A DNA stretch of 64,000 nucleotides from JAODBQ01 sp047602055 (lineage in GTDB: Bacteria > Actinomycetota > Acidimicrobiia > Acidimicrobiales > Ilumatobacteraceae), in assembly GCA_047602055.1 (NCBI GenBank), contig JASGIG010000001.1:1736001-1800000 (forward strand), written 5' to 3'. The notes below the pieces were generated by a model, which worked only from the letters and a program-made list of their open reading frames with translations, was not told the DNA's origin and did not search any database. The translations under genes and the position numbers were made by a program. Below, piece after piece: positions 25,299 to 33,665 of the stretch (positions within the stretch are counted from its first letter, which is position 1; each line of letters begins with the position of its first letter).

Positions 25299-26699
25299 AT
25301 GGCTGGTCTCGTCGCCTATGGCGCGTACGTCCCGTATTGGCGGCTGCAGCGAGGGGCGATCGCCGCGGCCCTCGGTAGCGGTGGTGGCAAGGGCTCGCGG
25401 AGCGTGGCCAGCTTCGACGAGGACACCACGTCGCTCGGCGTCGAGGCCGGCCGCAACGCGCTGGCGATGGCCGGCGACGGCTACCACCCGAACGTCGTCG
25501 CCTTCGCGACCACCGCGCCGGCGTATGCCGACAAGACCAACGCCACGGTCATCCATGCCGCGCTCGGGCTCGACCGCAGCGCGGCCTCGTTCGACACGGT
25601 CGGCTCCGCGCGCAGCGGCGTCGCCGCCGTCGAGGTCGCCCAGGCGATGGGCGGGCTCGCCGTGCTCGGCGACATCCGCACCGGCCTGTCCGGCGGTGCC
25701 GACGAGTCCAACGGCGGCGATGCCGCCGTCGTGTGGGCGTTCGGCGAGGGCGACACGATCGCCCACTGGATCGGCGGCGCGGCGGTGTCGGCCGAGTTCG
25801 TCGACCGCTGGCGCGAGCCGGGCGCGCCGTTCTCCAAGCAGTGGGAGGAGCGCTTCGGCGAGTACGCCTACGTGCCGCTCGCCGAGGAGGCCATCGGCAA
25901 CGCGCTGAAGTCGGCCGGCCTGGCCATCGGCGACCTCGACCGGGTGATCGTCACCGGCCTGCACACCCGCGCCGTCGGCGTCGTGCGCAAGGGCGTCGGT
26001 GCCACCCCGCAGCAGCTCGGCGACGACCTCACCGCCGAGATCGGCAACACCGGCACGGCGCACTGGGCGCTGCTCGTCGCCGACGCGTTCGACACGGCCG
26101 AGCCCGGCCAGAAGATCCTCGTCGCCAACCTGGCCGACGGCTGCGACGTCGGCATCCTCGAGGTCGATCCCGGCATCGTCGCCGCCCGGACGCGAGCGCG
26201 CAGCACGGTGCGCAGCCAGATCGAGGCGACGAACACGTCGCTCACCTACAGCCAGTTCCTCACGTGGCGCGGCTTCCTCAAGCGCGAGCCGCCGCGCCGC
26301 CCCGAGCCGGACCGGCCTGCCGGCCCGCCGTCGCTGCGCACCAACGCCTGGAAGTACGGCCTGGTCGGCAGCCGCGACGAGAACGGCTTCGTCCACCTCC
26401 CGCCGTCGCGCGTCTCCATGGGCTCGGGCGAGATCGACCACATGGAGGAGGTGCGGATGGCCGACGTGCCGGCGACGGTGGCGACGTTCACCGTCGATCG
26501 CCTGGCCTACAGCCTCAGCCCGCCGGTGGTGGCGGCGATCCTCGACTTCGACGGCGGCGGCCGCTTCCAGTGCGAGCTGACCGACGTCGACCCGGCGGCC
26601 GTGCGCATCGGCGACCGCGTCCAGATGACGTTCAGGCGGATGTACACCCAGGACGGCATCCACAACTACTTCTGGAAGGCGAAGCCGCTCGCCGGCTGA
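25299..26699 (+). CDS. HMG-CoA-synthase-like condensing enzyme fused to a DUF35/OB-fold domain
   Basis: 466 aa. Residues 1 to about 330 show the two halves of a KAS-III/HMG-CoA synthase fold (VAYGAYVPYWRL; FDTVGSARSGVAAVEVAQ; IVTGLHTR). The position usually held by the nucleophilic Cys reads SARSG, so the typical cysteine is not obvious. The last ~100 residues (from about VRMADVPATVATFTVDRLAY) match a DUF35 OB-fold acyl-CoA-binding domain. Separate archaeal proteins of this kind form a thiolase/DUF35/HMGCS channel; here two are fused and the thiolase follows 34 bp later. The exact reaction is open. Confidence 0.8.
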   Translation: MAGLVAYGAYVPYWRLQRGAIAAALGSGGGKGSRSVASFDEDTTSLGVEAGRNALAMAGDGYHPNVVAFATTAPAYADKTNATVIHAALGLDRSAASFDTVGSARSGVAAVEVAQAMGGLAVLGDIRTGLSGGADESNGGDAAVVWAFGEGDTIAHWIGGAAVSAEFVDRWREPGAPFSKQWEERFGEYAYVPLAEEAIGNALKSAGLAIGDLDRVIVTGLHTRAVGVVRKGVGATPQQLGDDLTAEIGNTGTAHWALLVADAFDTAEPGQKILVANLADGCDVGILEVDPGIVAARTRARSTVRSQIEATNTSLTYSQFLTWRGFLKREPPRRPEPDRPAGPPSLRTNAWKYGLVGSRDENGFVHLPPSRVSMGSGEIDHMEEVRMADVPATVATFTVDRLAYSLSPPVVAAILDFDGGGRFQCELTDVDPAAVRIGDRVQMTFRRMYTQDGIHNYFWKAKPLAG

Positions 26700-26733
26700 G
26701 CCAGTCCTTCAGCTCTGAGCAAAGGGGAAACCA

Positions 26734-27930
26734 ATGGCTTCACACGGCATTCGCGACAAGGTCGCCATCGTCGGGATGGGCTGCACCAACTTCGGTGAGC
26801 ACTGGGACAAGAGCACCGACGACATGCTCATCGAGTCGTCGTCGGCCGCCCTGCAGAGCGCCGGCATCAAGCTCGACGACGTCGACGCGTTCTGGCTCGG
26901 CACGATGGGCTCCGGCCTGTCCGGCCTGACGCTCAGCCGCCCGCTGAAGATCCAGCACAAGCCGGTCACCCACGTCGAGAACTTCTGCGCCACCGGCAGC
27001 GAGGCGTTCCGCAACGCCTGCTACGCGGTCGCCTCCGGCGCCTACGACATCGCCATGGCGATCGGCGTCGAGAAGCTCAAGGACTCCGGCTACTCCGGCC
27101 TGGTCGTCAGCGCCCCGGCCAACGACGGCACCGCGGCCACCACCACGGCACCGGCGTCGTTCAGCCTGCTCGCCCCGGCGTACGCCAAGAAGTACGGCGT
27201 CGACAACGACGAGCTGAAGGACGTGCTCACCCGCATCGCCTGGAAGAACCACAAGAACGGCGCGCTGAACCCGAGGGCGCAGTTCAAGAAGGAGGTCTCC
27301 AAGGAGACCATCGCCTGCAGCCCGATCGTCGCCGGCCCGCTCGGCATCTTCGACTGCTCCGGCGTGTCCGACGGCTCGGCGGCGGCGATCATCGTGCGCG
27401 CCGAGGACGCCTACAAGTACACCGACAAGCCGCTGTTCGTGAAGGCGCTGTCGTTCGTCGCCGGCCCGGCCAGCGGCCCGATCGACCCGGCGTACGACTA
27501 CACGACGTTCGACGAGGTCGTCGAATCCGCCAAGGACGCCTACGCCCAGGCCGGGATCACCAACCCGCGCGCCGAGCTGGCGATGGCCGAGGTGCACGAC
27601 TGCTTCACCCCGACCGAGCTGGTGCTGATGGAGGACCTCGGCTTCGCCGAGCGCGGCACCGCCTGGAAGGAAGAGCTGGCCGGCACGTTCGACCTCGACG
27701 GCGAGCTGCCGGTGAACCCCGACGGCGGCCTCAAGTCGTTCGGCCACCCGATCGGCGCGTCCGGCCTGCGGATGCTGTTCGAGGCGTGGACCCAGCTGCG
27801 CGGCGAGGCCGGCCCCCGGCAGATCTCCTCGATCGCCGCCGGCAAGACGAAGGCGCTCACCCACAACCTCGGCGGCTCGCCCGGCGCCTGCGTGTCGTTC
27901 GTCAGCGTCGTCGGGAGCGAGCTCGGCTGA
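26734..27930 (+). CDS. Thiolase-family acetyl-CoA acetyltransferase (SCP-x type)
   Basis: 398 aa. Catalytic Cys in VENFCATGSEA (near residue 89), a EVHDCFTPTE motif and the C-terminal GGLKSFGHPIGASG with the active-site His. This set is characteristic of SCP-x/lipid-transfer-type thiolases, which often lack the canonical second Cys arrangement. It condenses or cleaves acyl-CoA. AAAGGGGAAACC precedes ATG 26734 as ribosome binding site. It forms an operon with the HMGCS/OB-fold fusion. Confidence 0.9.
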   Translation: MASHGIRDKVAIVGMGCTNFGEHWDKSTDDMLIESSSAALQSAGIKLDDVDAFWLGTMGSGLSGLTLSRPLKIQHKPVTHVENFCATGSEAFRNACYAVASGAYDIAMAIGVEKLKDSGYSGLVVSAPANDGTAATTTAPASFSLLAPAYAKKYGVDNDELKDVLTRIAWKNHKNGALNPRAQFKKEVSKETIACSPIVAGPLGIFDCSGVSDGSAAAIIVRAEDAYKYTDKPLFVKALSFVAGPASGPIDPAYDYTTFDEVVESAKDAYAQAGITNPRAELAMAEVHDCFTPTELVLMEDLGFAERGTAWKEELAGTFDLDGELPVNPDGGLKSFGHPIGASGLRMLFEAWTQLRGEAGPRQISSIAAGKTKALTHNLGGSPGACVSFVSVVGSELG

Positions 27931-27950
27931 GAGACCGGCTCAACGCCCAT

Positions 27951-27965
27951 CCCGCTTCAAGCGGG
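27951..27965 (+). terminator. Rho-independent-like terminator after thiolase
   Basis: CCCGCTT-C-AAGCGGG followed by TTTGTG: a 7-bp perfect stem and a short T-run, placed 20 bp after the thiolase stop. Confidence 0.55.
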
Positions 27966-28010
27966 TTTGTGTCGCCGCACAGACCGCACGTGCCGCTTGT
28001 GTGGCGACAC
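27955..28010. repeat. Hairpin repeat, copy 1
   Basis: 56 bp almost identical to 28641-28696 (two differences). Arms GTGTCGCCGCACA and TGTGTGGCGACAC enclose a 16-nt loop containing GCACGTGC. It ends 5 bp before the stop codon of the following minus-strand gene. Confidence 0.85.
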
Positions 28011-28015
28011 GGAAC

Positions 28016-28588
28016 TCAAGGTTCGGGGATCACGGGCGCTTGAGGCGCCAGTGATCTGGTACCACGTTCGACGGCTCGGAGGAATCGGCGCTGGGCGCGC
28101 GTGCCGGCGAGGTGGACGAGCACCGCTCCGCCGGATGCCTTCTCGGCGAACACGCGGTAGACCTCGTCGACGACTGACCTGTGGTCGCGGGCGATGTCGC
28201 GCAGCAGCCCGACGAATGCAGCGTCACGGCGTTCGGGGACGTCTGGTGGCCAGTCCGGTCGTGGCGTGCCCTGGCGGCGGCACACCCGCCATAGGCATCG
28301 CCACACCGGCACGTCCAGCAGCACGACGGTGTCCGCCGCGCCGATTCGCAACGGCAGCGTGGTGCTGTAGTGACCATCGACGATCCACATCGGGCCGGCG
28401 ATCAGGTCGCGCATCGCCGCCTCCCATTCGGCCCGAGGCTGGTTGCCGACGCTCGGACTGGCGAACAGGCGGTCAAGGTGCACTGGCGCAACGCCGATCA
28501 GCCGGCCGAGCTCGCGTGCCAGGTGCGACTTGCCAGCACCGGGCGCCCCGACGATGACGACTCGTCGACCGATGGGGGAATGGGGCAT
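28016..28588 (-). CDS. P-loop kinase-like protein (adenylate kinase/FlaR-like)
   Basis: 190 aa from ATG 28588. Walker A GAPGAGKS (about 14-21), then VHLDRLF, WIVDGHYSTTLPLR and DTVVLLDVPVWRCLWRV, the order seen in small nucleotide kinase-like proteins annotated as FlaR or topology modulation proteins. Function unknown; probably a phosphotransferase on a small molecule. GTG 28612 is an alternative start. The gene is bracketed by two near-identical hairpin repeats, as if the segment were a unit. Confidence 0.8.
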   Translation of the reverse strand: MPHSPIGRRVVIVGAPGAGKSHLARELGRLIGVAPVHLDRLFASPSVGNQPRAEWEAAMRDLIAGPMWIVDGHYSTTLPLRIGAADTVVLLDVPVWRCLWRVCRRQGTPRPDWPPDVPERRDAAFVGLLRDIARDHRSVVDEVYRVFAEKASGGAVLVHLAGTRAQRRFLRAVERGTRSLAPQAPVIPEP

Positions 28589-28640
28589 CACGGCAGGCTG
28601 CGCGTCTTGCACGTCCTCACGGTAGAGCCGGTACTCGTCC

Positions 28641-28696
28641 CTTCAAGCGGGTTTGTGTCGCCGCACAGGCCGCACGTGCCGCTTGTGCGGCGACAC
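28641..28696. repeat. Hairpin repeat, copy 2
   Basis: Same orientation as copy 1 at 27955-28010. Arms GTGTCGCCGCACA and TGTGCGGCGACAC pair perfectly (13 bp) around a loop with GCACGTGC. It lacks the CCCGCTT left arm that makes copy 1 terminator-like. The rest of 28697-28812 shows nothing recognisable. Confidence 0.85.
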
Positions 28697-28812
28697 GAAC
28701 CGGGGGTTGCAGGTGGGGGCGGGATCGTCGCCGGGGCACCGGAAGACTCGGATCGAACTGATCTGAAACGCGGACGTCATCGTGTCGTCGGACGTCTCGA
28801 ACACGGCCTCGG

Positions 28813-28818
28813 TACCGT
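28813..28818 (+). promoter_or_regulatory. -10 box for leaderless aldo-keto reductase transcript
   Basis: TACCGT, 7 nt before ATG 28826. Confidence 0.5.
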
Positions 28819-28825
28819 GCCCGGC

Positions 28826-29677
28826 ATGGAACCGCTCGTCGCACCGACGGCCACGCTGGCCGACGGTACCACGATCCCCCGGCTCGGCTTCGGCGTCTGG
28901 CAGATCGGCATCGACGAGGTCGTGCCGGCTGTCGCCGCCGCGCTCGACGCCGGCTACCGGCACGTCGACACGGCAGCGGCGTACGGCAACGAGCAGGGCG
29001 TCGGCCGAGCGGTGCGGGCATCCGGGCTCGATCGCAGCGAGGTCACCGTCGTCACCAAGCTGCGCAACGGCGAGCAGGGCTACGACGCGGCGATCCGCGC
29101 CTGCCGTGACTCGATCGAGCGCCTCGGTCTGGGCCCGATCGACCTGTACCTGATCCACTGGGCGGCGCCCCGGTTCGGCACGTTCGTCGAGACCTGGCGG
29201 GCGTTCGTGACGATGCGCGACGAGGGACTGGTGCGCTCGATCGGCGTCTCGAACTTCAACGCCGACCACCTGGAGGCGATCATCGCCGCCACCGGGGTCA
29301 CCCCGGTCGTCAACCAGGTCGAGCTCCACCCGTACCTGCAGCAGCCGGCGCTGCGGGCGTTCCACGCCGAGCACGGCATCGCCACCGAGGCGTGGTCGCC
29401 GCTCGGTCAGGGGCGCGGGCTGCTCGACGACCCGACGCTCGCCGACGTCGCCGCGGCCCACGGGGCGACACCGGCGCAGGTGGCGTTGGCCTGGCAGCTG
29501 GCGCTCGGCAACGTGGCGATCCCGAAGTCGGTGTCCCCGGCACGGATCCGCGAGAACCTCGAGGCCGTCGAGCTGACCCTCGACGCCGAGGACCTCGCCC
29601 GCATCACCGCGCTGGACCGGGCCGCGCGCTTCGGTGCCGACCCCGAGACCGTCACGTTCACGCAGATGCCGGGCTGA
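28826..29677 (+). CDS. Aldo/keto reductase
   Basis: 283 aa TIM-barrel NADPH-dependent reductase. The catalytic tetrad is visible as Asp and Tyr in DTAAAYGNE, Lys in VTKLRNG and His in LIHWAAP. The coenzyme-binding C terminus has AIPKSVSPARIRENLEA, the family's KS-x5-R motif. Length and motifs fit the 2,5-diketogluconate reductase-type group. Five bases separate it from the next start, so it heads a small operon with the amidohydrolase. Confidence 0.92.
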   Translation: MEPLVAPTATLADGTTIPRLGFGVWQIGIDEVVPAVAAALDAGYRHVDTAAAYGNEQGVGRAVRASGLDRSEVTVVTKLRNGEQGYDAAIRACRDSIERLGLGPIDLYLIHWAAPRFGTFVETWRAFVTMRDEGLVRSIGVSNFNADHLEAIIAATGVTPVVNQVELHPYLQQPALRAFHAEHGIATEAWSPLGQGRGLLDDPTLADVAAAHGATPAQVALAWQLALGNVAIPKSVSPARIRENLEAVELTLDAEDLARITALDRAARFGADPETVTFTQMPG

Positions 29678-29682
29678 CGACC

Positions 29683-30465
29683 GTGACCGGCGAGGTGATC
29701 CCGGACGGGCTCATCGGCCCGGCGCGCACGGGCTGGCGGGTGTCGCCGGCAGCGATCGACCTCAGCCGCCCGGAGCGCCGGCCGCGGCCGGTGACCGTGG
29801 CCGCCGAGCCGCGCCCGATCGTCGTCGACCTGACCCGCACGGCGGTCGTGATCGTCGACATGCAGAACGACTTCTGCCACCCGGACGGCTGGCTGGCCTC
29901 GATCGGCGTCGACGTCACGCCGGCGCGCCAGCCGATCGCGCCGCTCGCTGCCGCGCTGCCGGCGCTGCGTACCGCGGGCGCGCTGATCGTCTGGCTGAAC
30001 TGGGGCACCCGCCCGGACCGCGCCAACCTGCCGCCCGGCGTGCTGCACGTCTACGACCCCGACGGGATTGGCGTCGGCATCGGCTCGACGGCACCGACCG
30101 GGGCGCCCGTGCTGGAGCGTGGCTCGTGGGGCGCGGCGCTCGTCGACGAGTTGACCGTCGAGCCCGGTGACGTGGCGGTGGACAAGCACCGGATGAGCGG
30201 CTTCTGGGACACCGAGCTCGACTCGGTGCTGCGCACCCGCGACGTCGCCACCGTCGTGCTCGCCGGGGTCAACGCCGACCAGTGCGTACTGGCCACGCTG
30301 ATCGACGCGGCCTGCGCCGGCTACGACGTGGTGATGACGACCGACGCGTCGGCGACGACGTCGCCGACGTACTGCTGGGACGCCACCGTCTACAACGTCC
30401 GCCAGTGCTTCGGTTTCACCGCTGCGCTCGCCGACCTCGCCGACCTCGCCGCGACGGTCCGATGA
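29683..30465 (+). CDS. Isochorismatase-superfamily amidohydrolase, RutB-like
   Basis: 260 aa from GTG 29683. The catalytic triad Asp (VDMQNDF), Lys (VDKHRMSGF) and Cys (NADQCVLAT) is complete. The segment SGFWDTELDSVLRTRDV parallels ureidoacrylate amidohydrolase RutB, and the superfamily includes biuret and N-carbamoylsarcosine amidohydrolases. It therefore probably cleaves a carbamoyl group from a ureido compound, releasing CO2 and ammonia. The creatininase and amidase genes downstream make a ureido or cyclic-amide pathway plausible; this link is inference. Confidence 0.8.
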   Translation: MTGEVIPDGLIGPARTGWRVSPAAIDLSRPERRPRPVTVAAEPRPIVVDLTRTAVVIVDMQNDFCHPDGWLASIGVDVTPARQPIAPLAAALPALRTAGALIVWLNWGTRPDRANLPPGVLHVYDPDGIGVGIGSTAPTGAPVLERGSWGAALVDELTVEPGDVAVDKHRMSGFWDTELDSVLRTRDVATVVLAGVNADQCVLATLIDAACAGYDVVMTTDASATTSPTYCWDATVYNVRQCFGFTAALADLADLAATVR

Positions 30466-30553
30466 CCGTCCGTGCCCGGGGGCCGCGCCTCCGTACCTCG
30501 TCGTCGTTCGGCTCGCTGGCGGTCGGTCGATCGACTGGTCGTCGGGGGACCCG

Positions 30554-30979
30554 ATGACCACCCCGGCGCAGCTGCACGACGCAACTTCGGCACGTTGCTT
30601 CCGGATCAGCGCCGACGACACCGTGCGCCTTGCCGTCGTGCGTGCCCCGGACGACGTGGACCCGTCGAGCGTGTCGTTCGAGATCTGGGACCCCGGCGGG
30701 GCACAACCGCCGAACAGCCATCCGCGCTCGGTGGAGACGTTCTTCTTCCTGCGCGGTGCGGGCGTGGCGATCAGCGACGGCGTCGAGCACCCGGTGCGCG
30801 CCGGGCAGCTGCTCGTGCTGCCACCGGGGTCGGTGCATCGCATCGTCAACACCGGCACCGGACGCCTCTACGCGATCACGACGATGACCCCCGACGACGG
30901 CTTCGTCGATCTGATCACGGGGGGCGTCCCCGATGCCCTCGACGAGGAAGACCTCGACGTCCTGCGCGTCGGCTGGTGA
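30554..30979 (+). CDS. Cupin-domain protein
   Basis: 141 aa. One double-stranded beta-helix with PRSVETFFFLRGAGVAI and AGQLLVLPPGSVHRIVNTG; a His in each of the two cupin motifs suggests a metal or small-ligand site, but the first motif lacks the usual paired His. It follows the amidohydrolase after 88 bp and precedes the GntR regulator. Role unknown, possibly an isomerase or ligand-binding accessory of the pathway. Confidence 0.82.
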   Translation: MTTPAQLHDATSARCFRISADDTVRLAVVRAPDDVDPSSVSFEIWDPGGAQPPNSHPRSVETFFFLRGAGVAISDGVEHPVRAGQLLVLPPGSVHRIVNTGTGRLYAITTMTPDDGFVDLITGGVPDALDEEDLDVLRVGW

Positions 30980-31015
30980 GTTGCCCGGTGTCGGGGAGTG
31001 GGCGCCGGGCAGGAG

Positions 31016-31021
31016 TAGCGT
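31016..31021 (+). promoter_or_regulatory. -10 box for leaderless gntR transcript
   Basis: TAGCGT, 8 nt before GTG 31030. Confidence 0.5.
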
Positions 31022-31029
31022 CGCTCGCC

Positions 31030-31743
31030 GTGGGGCACGGCAACTTGGTGGAGTCGGGTCTGTTGCCGATCTGGCGGGAGGTCGCCGAGCGCGGGCAGGC
31101 GCTGCCGAGCGAGGAGGCGCTCGCCGAGACCCTCGGCACGAGCCGCCCGGCGATCCGCGAGGCGCTGATCCGGATGGAGGCCGACGGCCTCGTGCGCCGC
31201 CTGCACGGGGCCGGGACGTTCCCCAACCCGGCGGCGCTGGAGATCCCGGTGCGGATGGATTGCGCCGCCGACTTCGCCGACCGGCTGGCCTCGGTCGGCT
31301 TCGCCGTCGAGGTCGAGGTGCTCGATGCCGGCGTTGTCGTTGCAGATGCAACGATCGCCGAACGGTTGGAGGCCGTCGAGGGATCGCGGCTGCTGCGCAC
31401 CGTCAAGCGGTGGCGCGCCGACGGCGTCGTCGCCGTCACCGCCGTCGACCACATCCCGCTGTCGCGGCACGCCGATGCGGACGCGGCGATCGCCGCCGCC
31501 GAGGAGGCCGCCCTGCTGCTCGCCGGTGAGTTCGGTACCGGGCGAGCCGATTGGATGTGCACCTATCCGAGTGCCGTCGAGCTCGACGAACCGACCGCAC
31601 TGCTGCTGGAGATGGAGGCCGGGCGCGCCGCGCTGCGCGTCGAGCAGCTCGCTGTCGACCGGTACGGCCGACGCGTCTTCCACGCCGTCGAGCACCACCG
31701 CCCCGGCGTCGTCGACTTCGGTCTGATCCGCACGATCTCGTAG
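31030..31743 (+). CDS. GntR-family transcriptional regulator (HutC/UTRA type)
   Basis: 237 aa. N-terminal winged helix: LPSEEALAETLGTSRPAIRE, then LIRMEADGLVRRLHGAGTF. The C-terminal ~160 residues fit a UTRA-like effector domain (LLRTVKRWRADGVVAVTAVDHIPLS; RVFHAVEHHRPG). Such proteins are usually repressors released by a pathway metabolite. Located 99 bp upstream of the first Rieske oxygenase gene on the same strand, it is the likely local regulator of the big catabolic operon. Confidence 0.88.
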   Translation: MGHGNLVESGLLPIWREVAERGQALPSEEALAETLGTSRPAIREALIRMEADGLVRRLHGAGTFPNPAALEIPVRMDCAADFADRLASVGFAVEVEVLDAGVVVADATIAERLEAVEGSRLLRTVKRWRADGVVAVTAVDHIPLSRHADADAAIAAAEEAALLLAGEFGTGRADWMCTYPSAVELDEPTALLLEMEAGRAALRVEQLAVDRYGRRVFHAVEHHRPGVVDFGLIRTIS

Positions 31744-31801
31744 GAGCAGCGCCGAGGGCCGGCGAGCAGGCGGCACGCGGCAGTCATCCTCGCTCCATGG
31801 C

Positions 31802-31836
31802 GAGGAAATCTTCTCGTAACGAAGTCGTCGTACCTT
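31802..31836 (+). promoter_or_regulatory. Promoter and candidate operator of the Rieske operon
   Basis: TACCTT at 31831-31836 lies 6 nt before ATG 31843, so the operon message is probably leaderless. Upstream, GAGGAAATCTTCTC (31802-31815) is an imperfect palindrome in an otherwise GC-rich region and could bind the adjacent GntR protein. The operator call is weak. Confidence 0.4.
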
Positions 31837-31842
31837 TCTGCC

Positions 31843-32856
31843 ATGCCGCTCGACTCGTTGACCGAGGCGCCGACCGCCGGTCGGTTGCTCGACCAGCCCG
31901 CGTTTCGCAAGCTGTGGTACCCCGTGGCCCGCGCCGACGCGCTGGCGGGCGGGCCGATCGCACGGCAGCTGCTCGGCGAGGAGCTGGTCATCTGGAGCCC
32001 GGCACCGGGCATCGTCAGCGCCGCGTTCGACCGCTGCCCACACCGCGACGCCCGCCTGTCGACGGGTTGGCAGGAGACCTGCGGCCTGGTCTGCCCGTAC
32101 CACGGTTGGGCGTTCGGCGAGGACGGCAAGGCGACGCGCATCCCGCAGCTGAACGACGCATCGGCGTTCCCCAGCAAGGCGGCGCTGACGGTGCATCGGG
32201 CCGCCGAGCGCTACGGCTGGATCTGGGTCGCGCTCGACGAGCCGCTGCTCGACCTACCCGAGATCCCCGAGCTCGGGGCCGAGGGCTGGCGGGTGGTGTA
32301 CGAGCCGGAGTCGGACTGGGCGTGCACCGCGCTGCACCTGATCGACAACAACATCGACCCGGCGCACATCGCCTGGGTGCACCGCAACAGCTTCGGCACG
32401 CCGGCCAAGCCGGAGGTCCCGGTCCCGCAGATCGAGACGATCCCCGATGGGATGCGCCTGTCGTACGTGATCCCGGTGGAGGGACGGCCGGGCGAGATGA
32501 CCGCGACGGTCCGCAACACCAGCAACCGGTTGCACGGGCCGTTCCTGATGCTCAACCGGATCACCTATCCCGACGGCGTCGTGCACCTGATGGTCAAGGC
32601 ATGCACGCCGGCCACGGCTACCACGACCCATCAGCTCCAGATGGTGCTGCGCAACGACACCGAGGCCGACCGCCCTGCCGCCGACATCGTCGCCTTCGAC
32701 GCCCAGGTGTGGGACGAGGACAAGGCGGTGCTCGAGCACTGCTGGACCGACTACCGCGTCGAGGTCACCGACAACGTCCACCTGAAGACCGATCGACCGT
32801 CGATCGAGTATCGCCGCTGGGTCGCCGCGCTCGTCGACGGACGGTGGCCCGCGTGA
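31843..32856 (+). CDS. Rieske non-heme iron oxygenase, first of four
   Basis: 337 aa. The Rieske 2Fe-2S centre is C65-x-H67...C84-x2-H87 (CPHR and CPYHGW). The mononuclear iron ligands are in DNNIDPAHIAWVH (His175, His180). It is a single alpha-subunit type, as in O- and N-demethylases; no beta subunit, ferredoxin or reductase is nearby, so electrons must come from elsewhere. It needs O2 and reducing power to hydroxylate or demethylate its substrate. Its stop overlaps the next start (GTGA). Confidence 0.9.
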   Translation: MPLDSLTEAPTAGRLLDQPAFRKLWYPVARADALAGGPIARQLLGEELVIWSPAPGIVSAAFDRCPHRDARLSTGWQETCGLVCPYHGWAFGEDGKATRIPQLNDASAFPSKAALTVHRAAERYGWIWVALDEPLLDLPEIPELGAEGWRVVYEPESDWACTALHLIDNNIDPAHIAWVHRNSFGTPAKPEVPVPQIETIPDGMRLSYVIPVEGRPGEMTATVRNTSNRLHGPFLMLNRITYPDGVVHLMVKACTPATATTTHQLQMVLRNDTEADRPAADIVAFDAQVWDEDKAVLEHCWTDYRVEVTDNVHLKTDRPSIEYRRWVAALVDGRWPA

Positions 32857-33665
32857 CCACGATGCGCACCAATCGCCACCTCGCCGAGCTGCCGGCCTGC
32901 GACGCCCAGCGCCTCGTCGGACCGGACGCGATCGTGATCGTGCCGATCGGGGCGATGGAGCAGCACGGCGACCACCTGCCGCTGGCCACCGACGCGATCG
33001 TCATCCACGAGTACGCCGAGGCGGTGCTGACCGAGTACGGCGACCAGCTCGACCTGTGGCTGCTGCCGACGATCCCGTTCTCCGAGTCCGACGAGCACGC
33101 CTGGGCCGGTGGCACGGTGTGGCTCAGCCCGGAGACGCTGCTGGCGACGATGCGCGACCTCGGCCGCTCGCTGACGACACTGGCCTCGCGGCGACTGGTG
33201 CTGCTCAACGGCCACGGCGGCAACACCGCGCTGCTCGACGTCGTCTGCCGCGAGCTGCGCCTGTCGTACGGGTTCCAGACGTTCCTGCTCCACGCCGCCC
33301 TCCCGCCCGATCACGGCGGCACGGGCGTCGACGAGGAGCACGGCTCGGGCATCCACGGCGGCGTCGGCGAGACGTCGGTGGTGATGCACCTGCGACCCGA
33401 CCTCGTCCACCTCGACCGCGCCGTGCCGAACGTGCCCGTGTGGCTGACCACCTATCCGAACCTGCGCTTCGGCGGCGGTTCGTCGTTCGGGTGGCTGTCG
33501 AACGACTTCGGCCCGTCCGGCGTGATCGGCGATCCGACGCTGGCGACGGCCGAGCTCGGCAAGCTGCTGTTCGAGGATGGCGTGCGCCACCTCGGCGACG
33601 TGCTGCGGGAGGTCGCCGCGTTCCGCTTCGGCGAAGCGTTCCCGGCAGGGAGCACGCCCGGGTGA
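32853..33665 (+). CDS. Creatininase-family amidohydrolase
   Basis: 270 aa from GTG 32853. Metal-site motifs of the creatininase family: IGAMEQHGDHLPLATDA (Glu, His, Asp), LNGHGGN, and DEEHGSGIHGGVGETS. The family hydrolyses cyclic amides (creatinine) or related C-N bonds with two divalent metals. Coupled on both sides to Rieske oxygenase genes, so it should act on the same or a successive intermediate. Creatinine itself is possible but not proven. Confidence 0.88.
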   Translation: MTTMRTNRHLAELPACDAQRLVGPDAIVIVPIGAMEQHGDHLPLATDAIVIHEYAEAVLTEYGDQLDLWLLPTIPFSESDEHAWAGGTVWLSPETLLATMRDLGRSLTTLASRRLVLLNGHGGNTALLDVVCRELRLSYGFQTFLLHAALPPDHGGTGVDEEHGSGIHGGVGETSVVMHLRPDLVHLDRAVPNVPVWLTTYPNLRFGGGSSFGWLSNDFGPSGVIGDPTLATAELGKLLFEDGVRHLGDVLREVAAFRFGEAFPAGSTPG

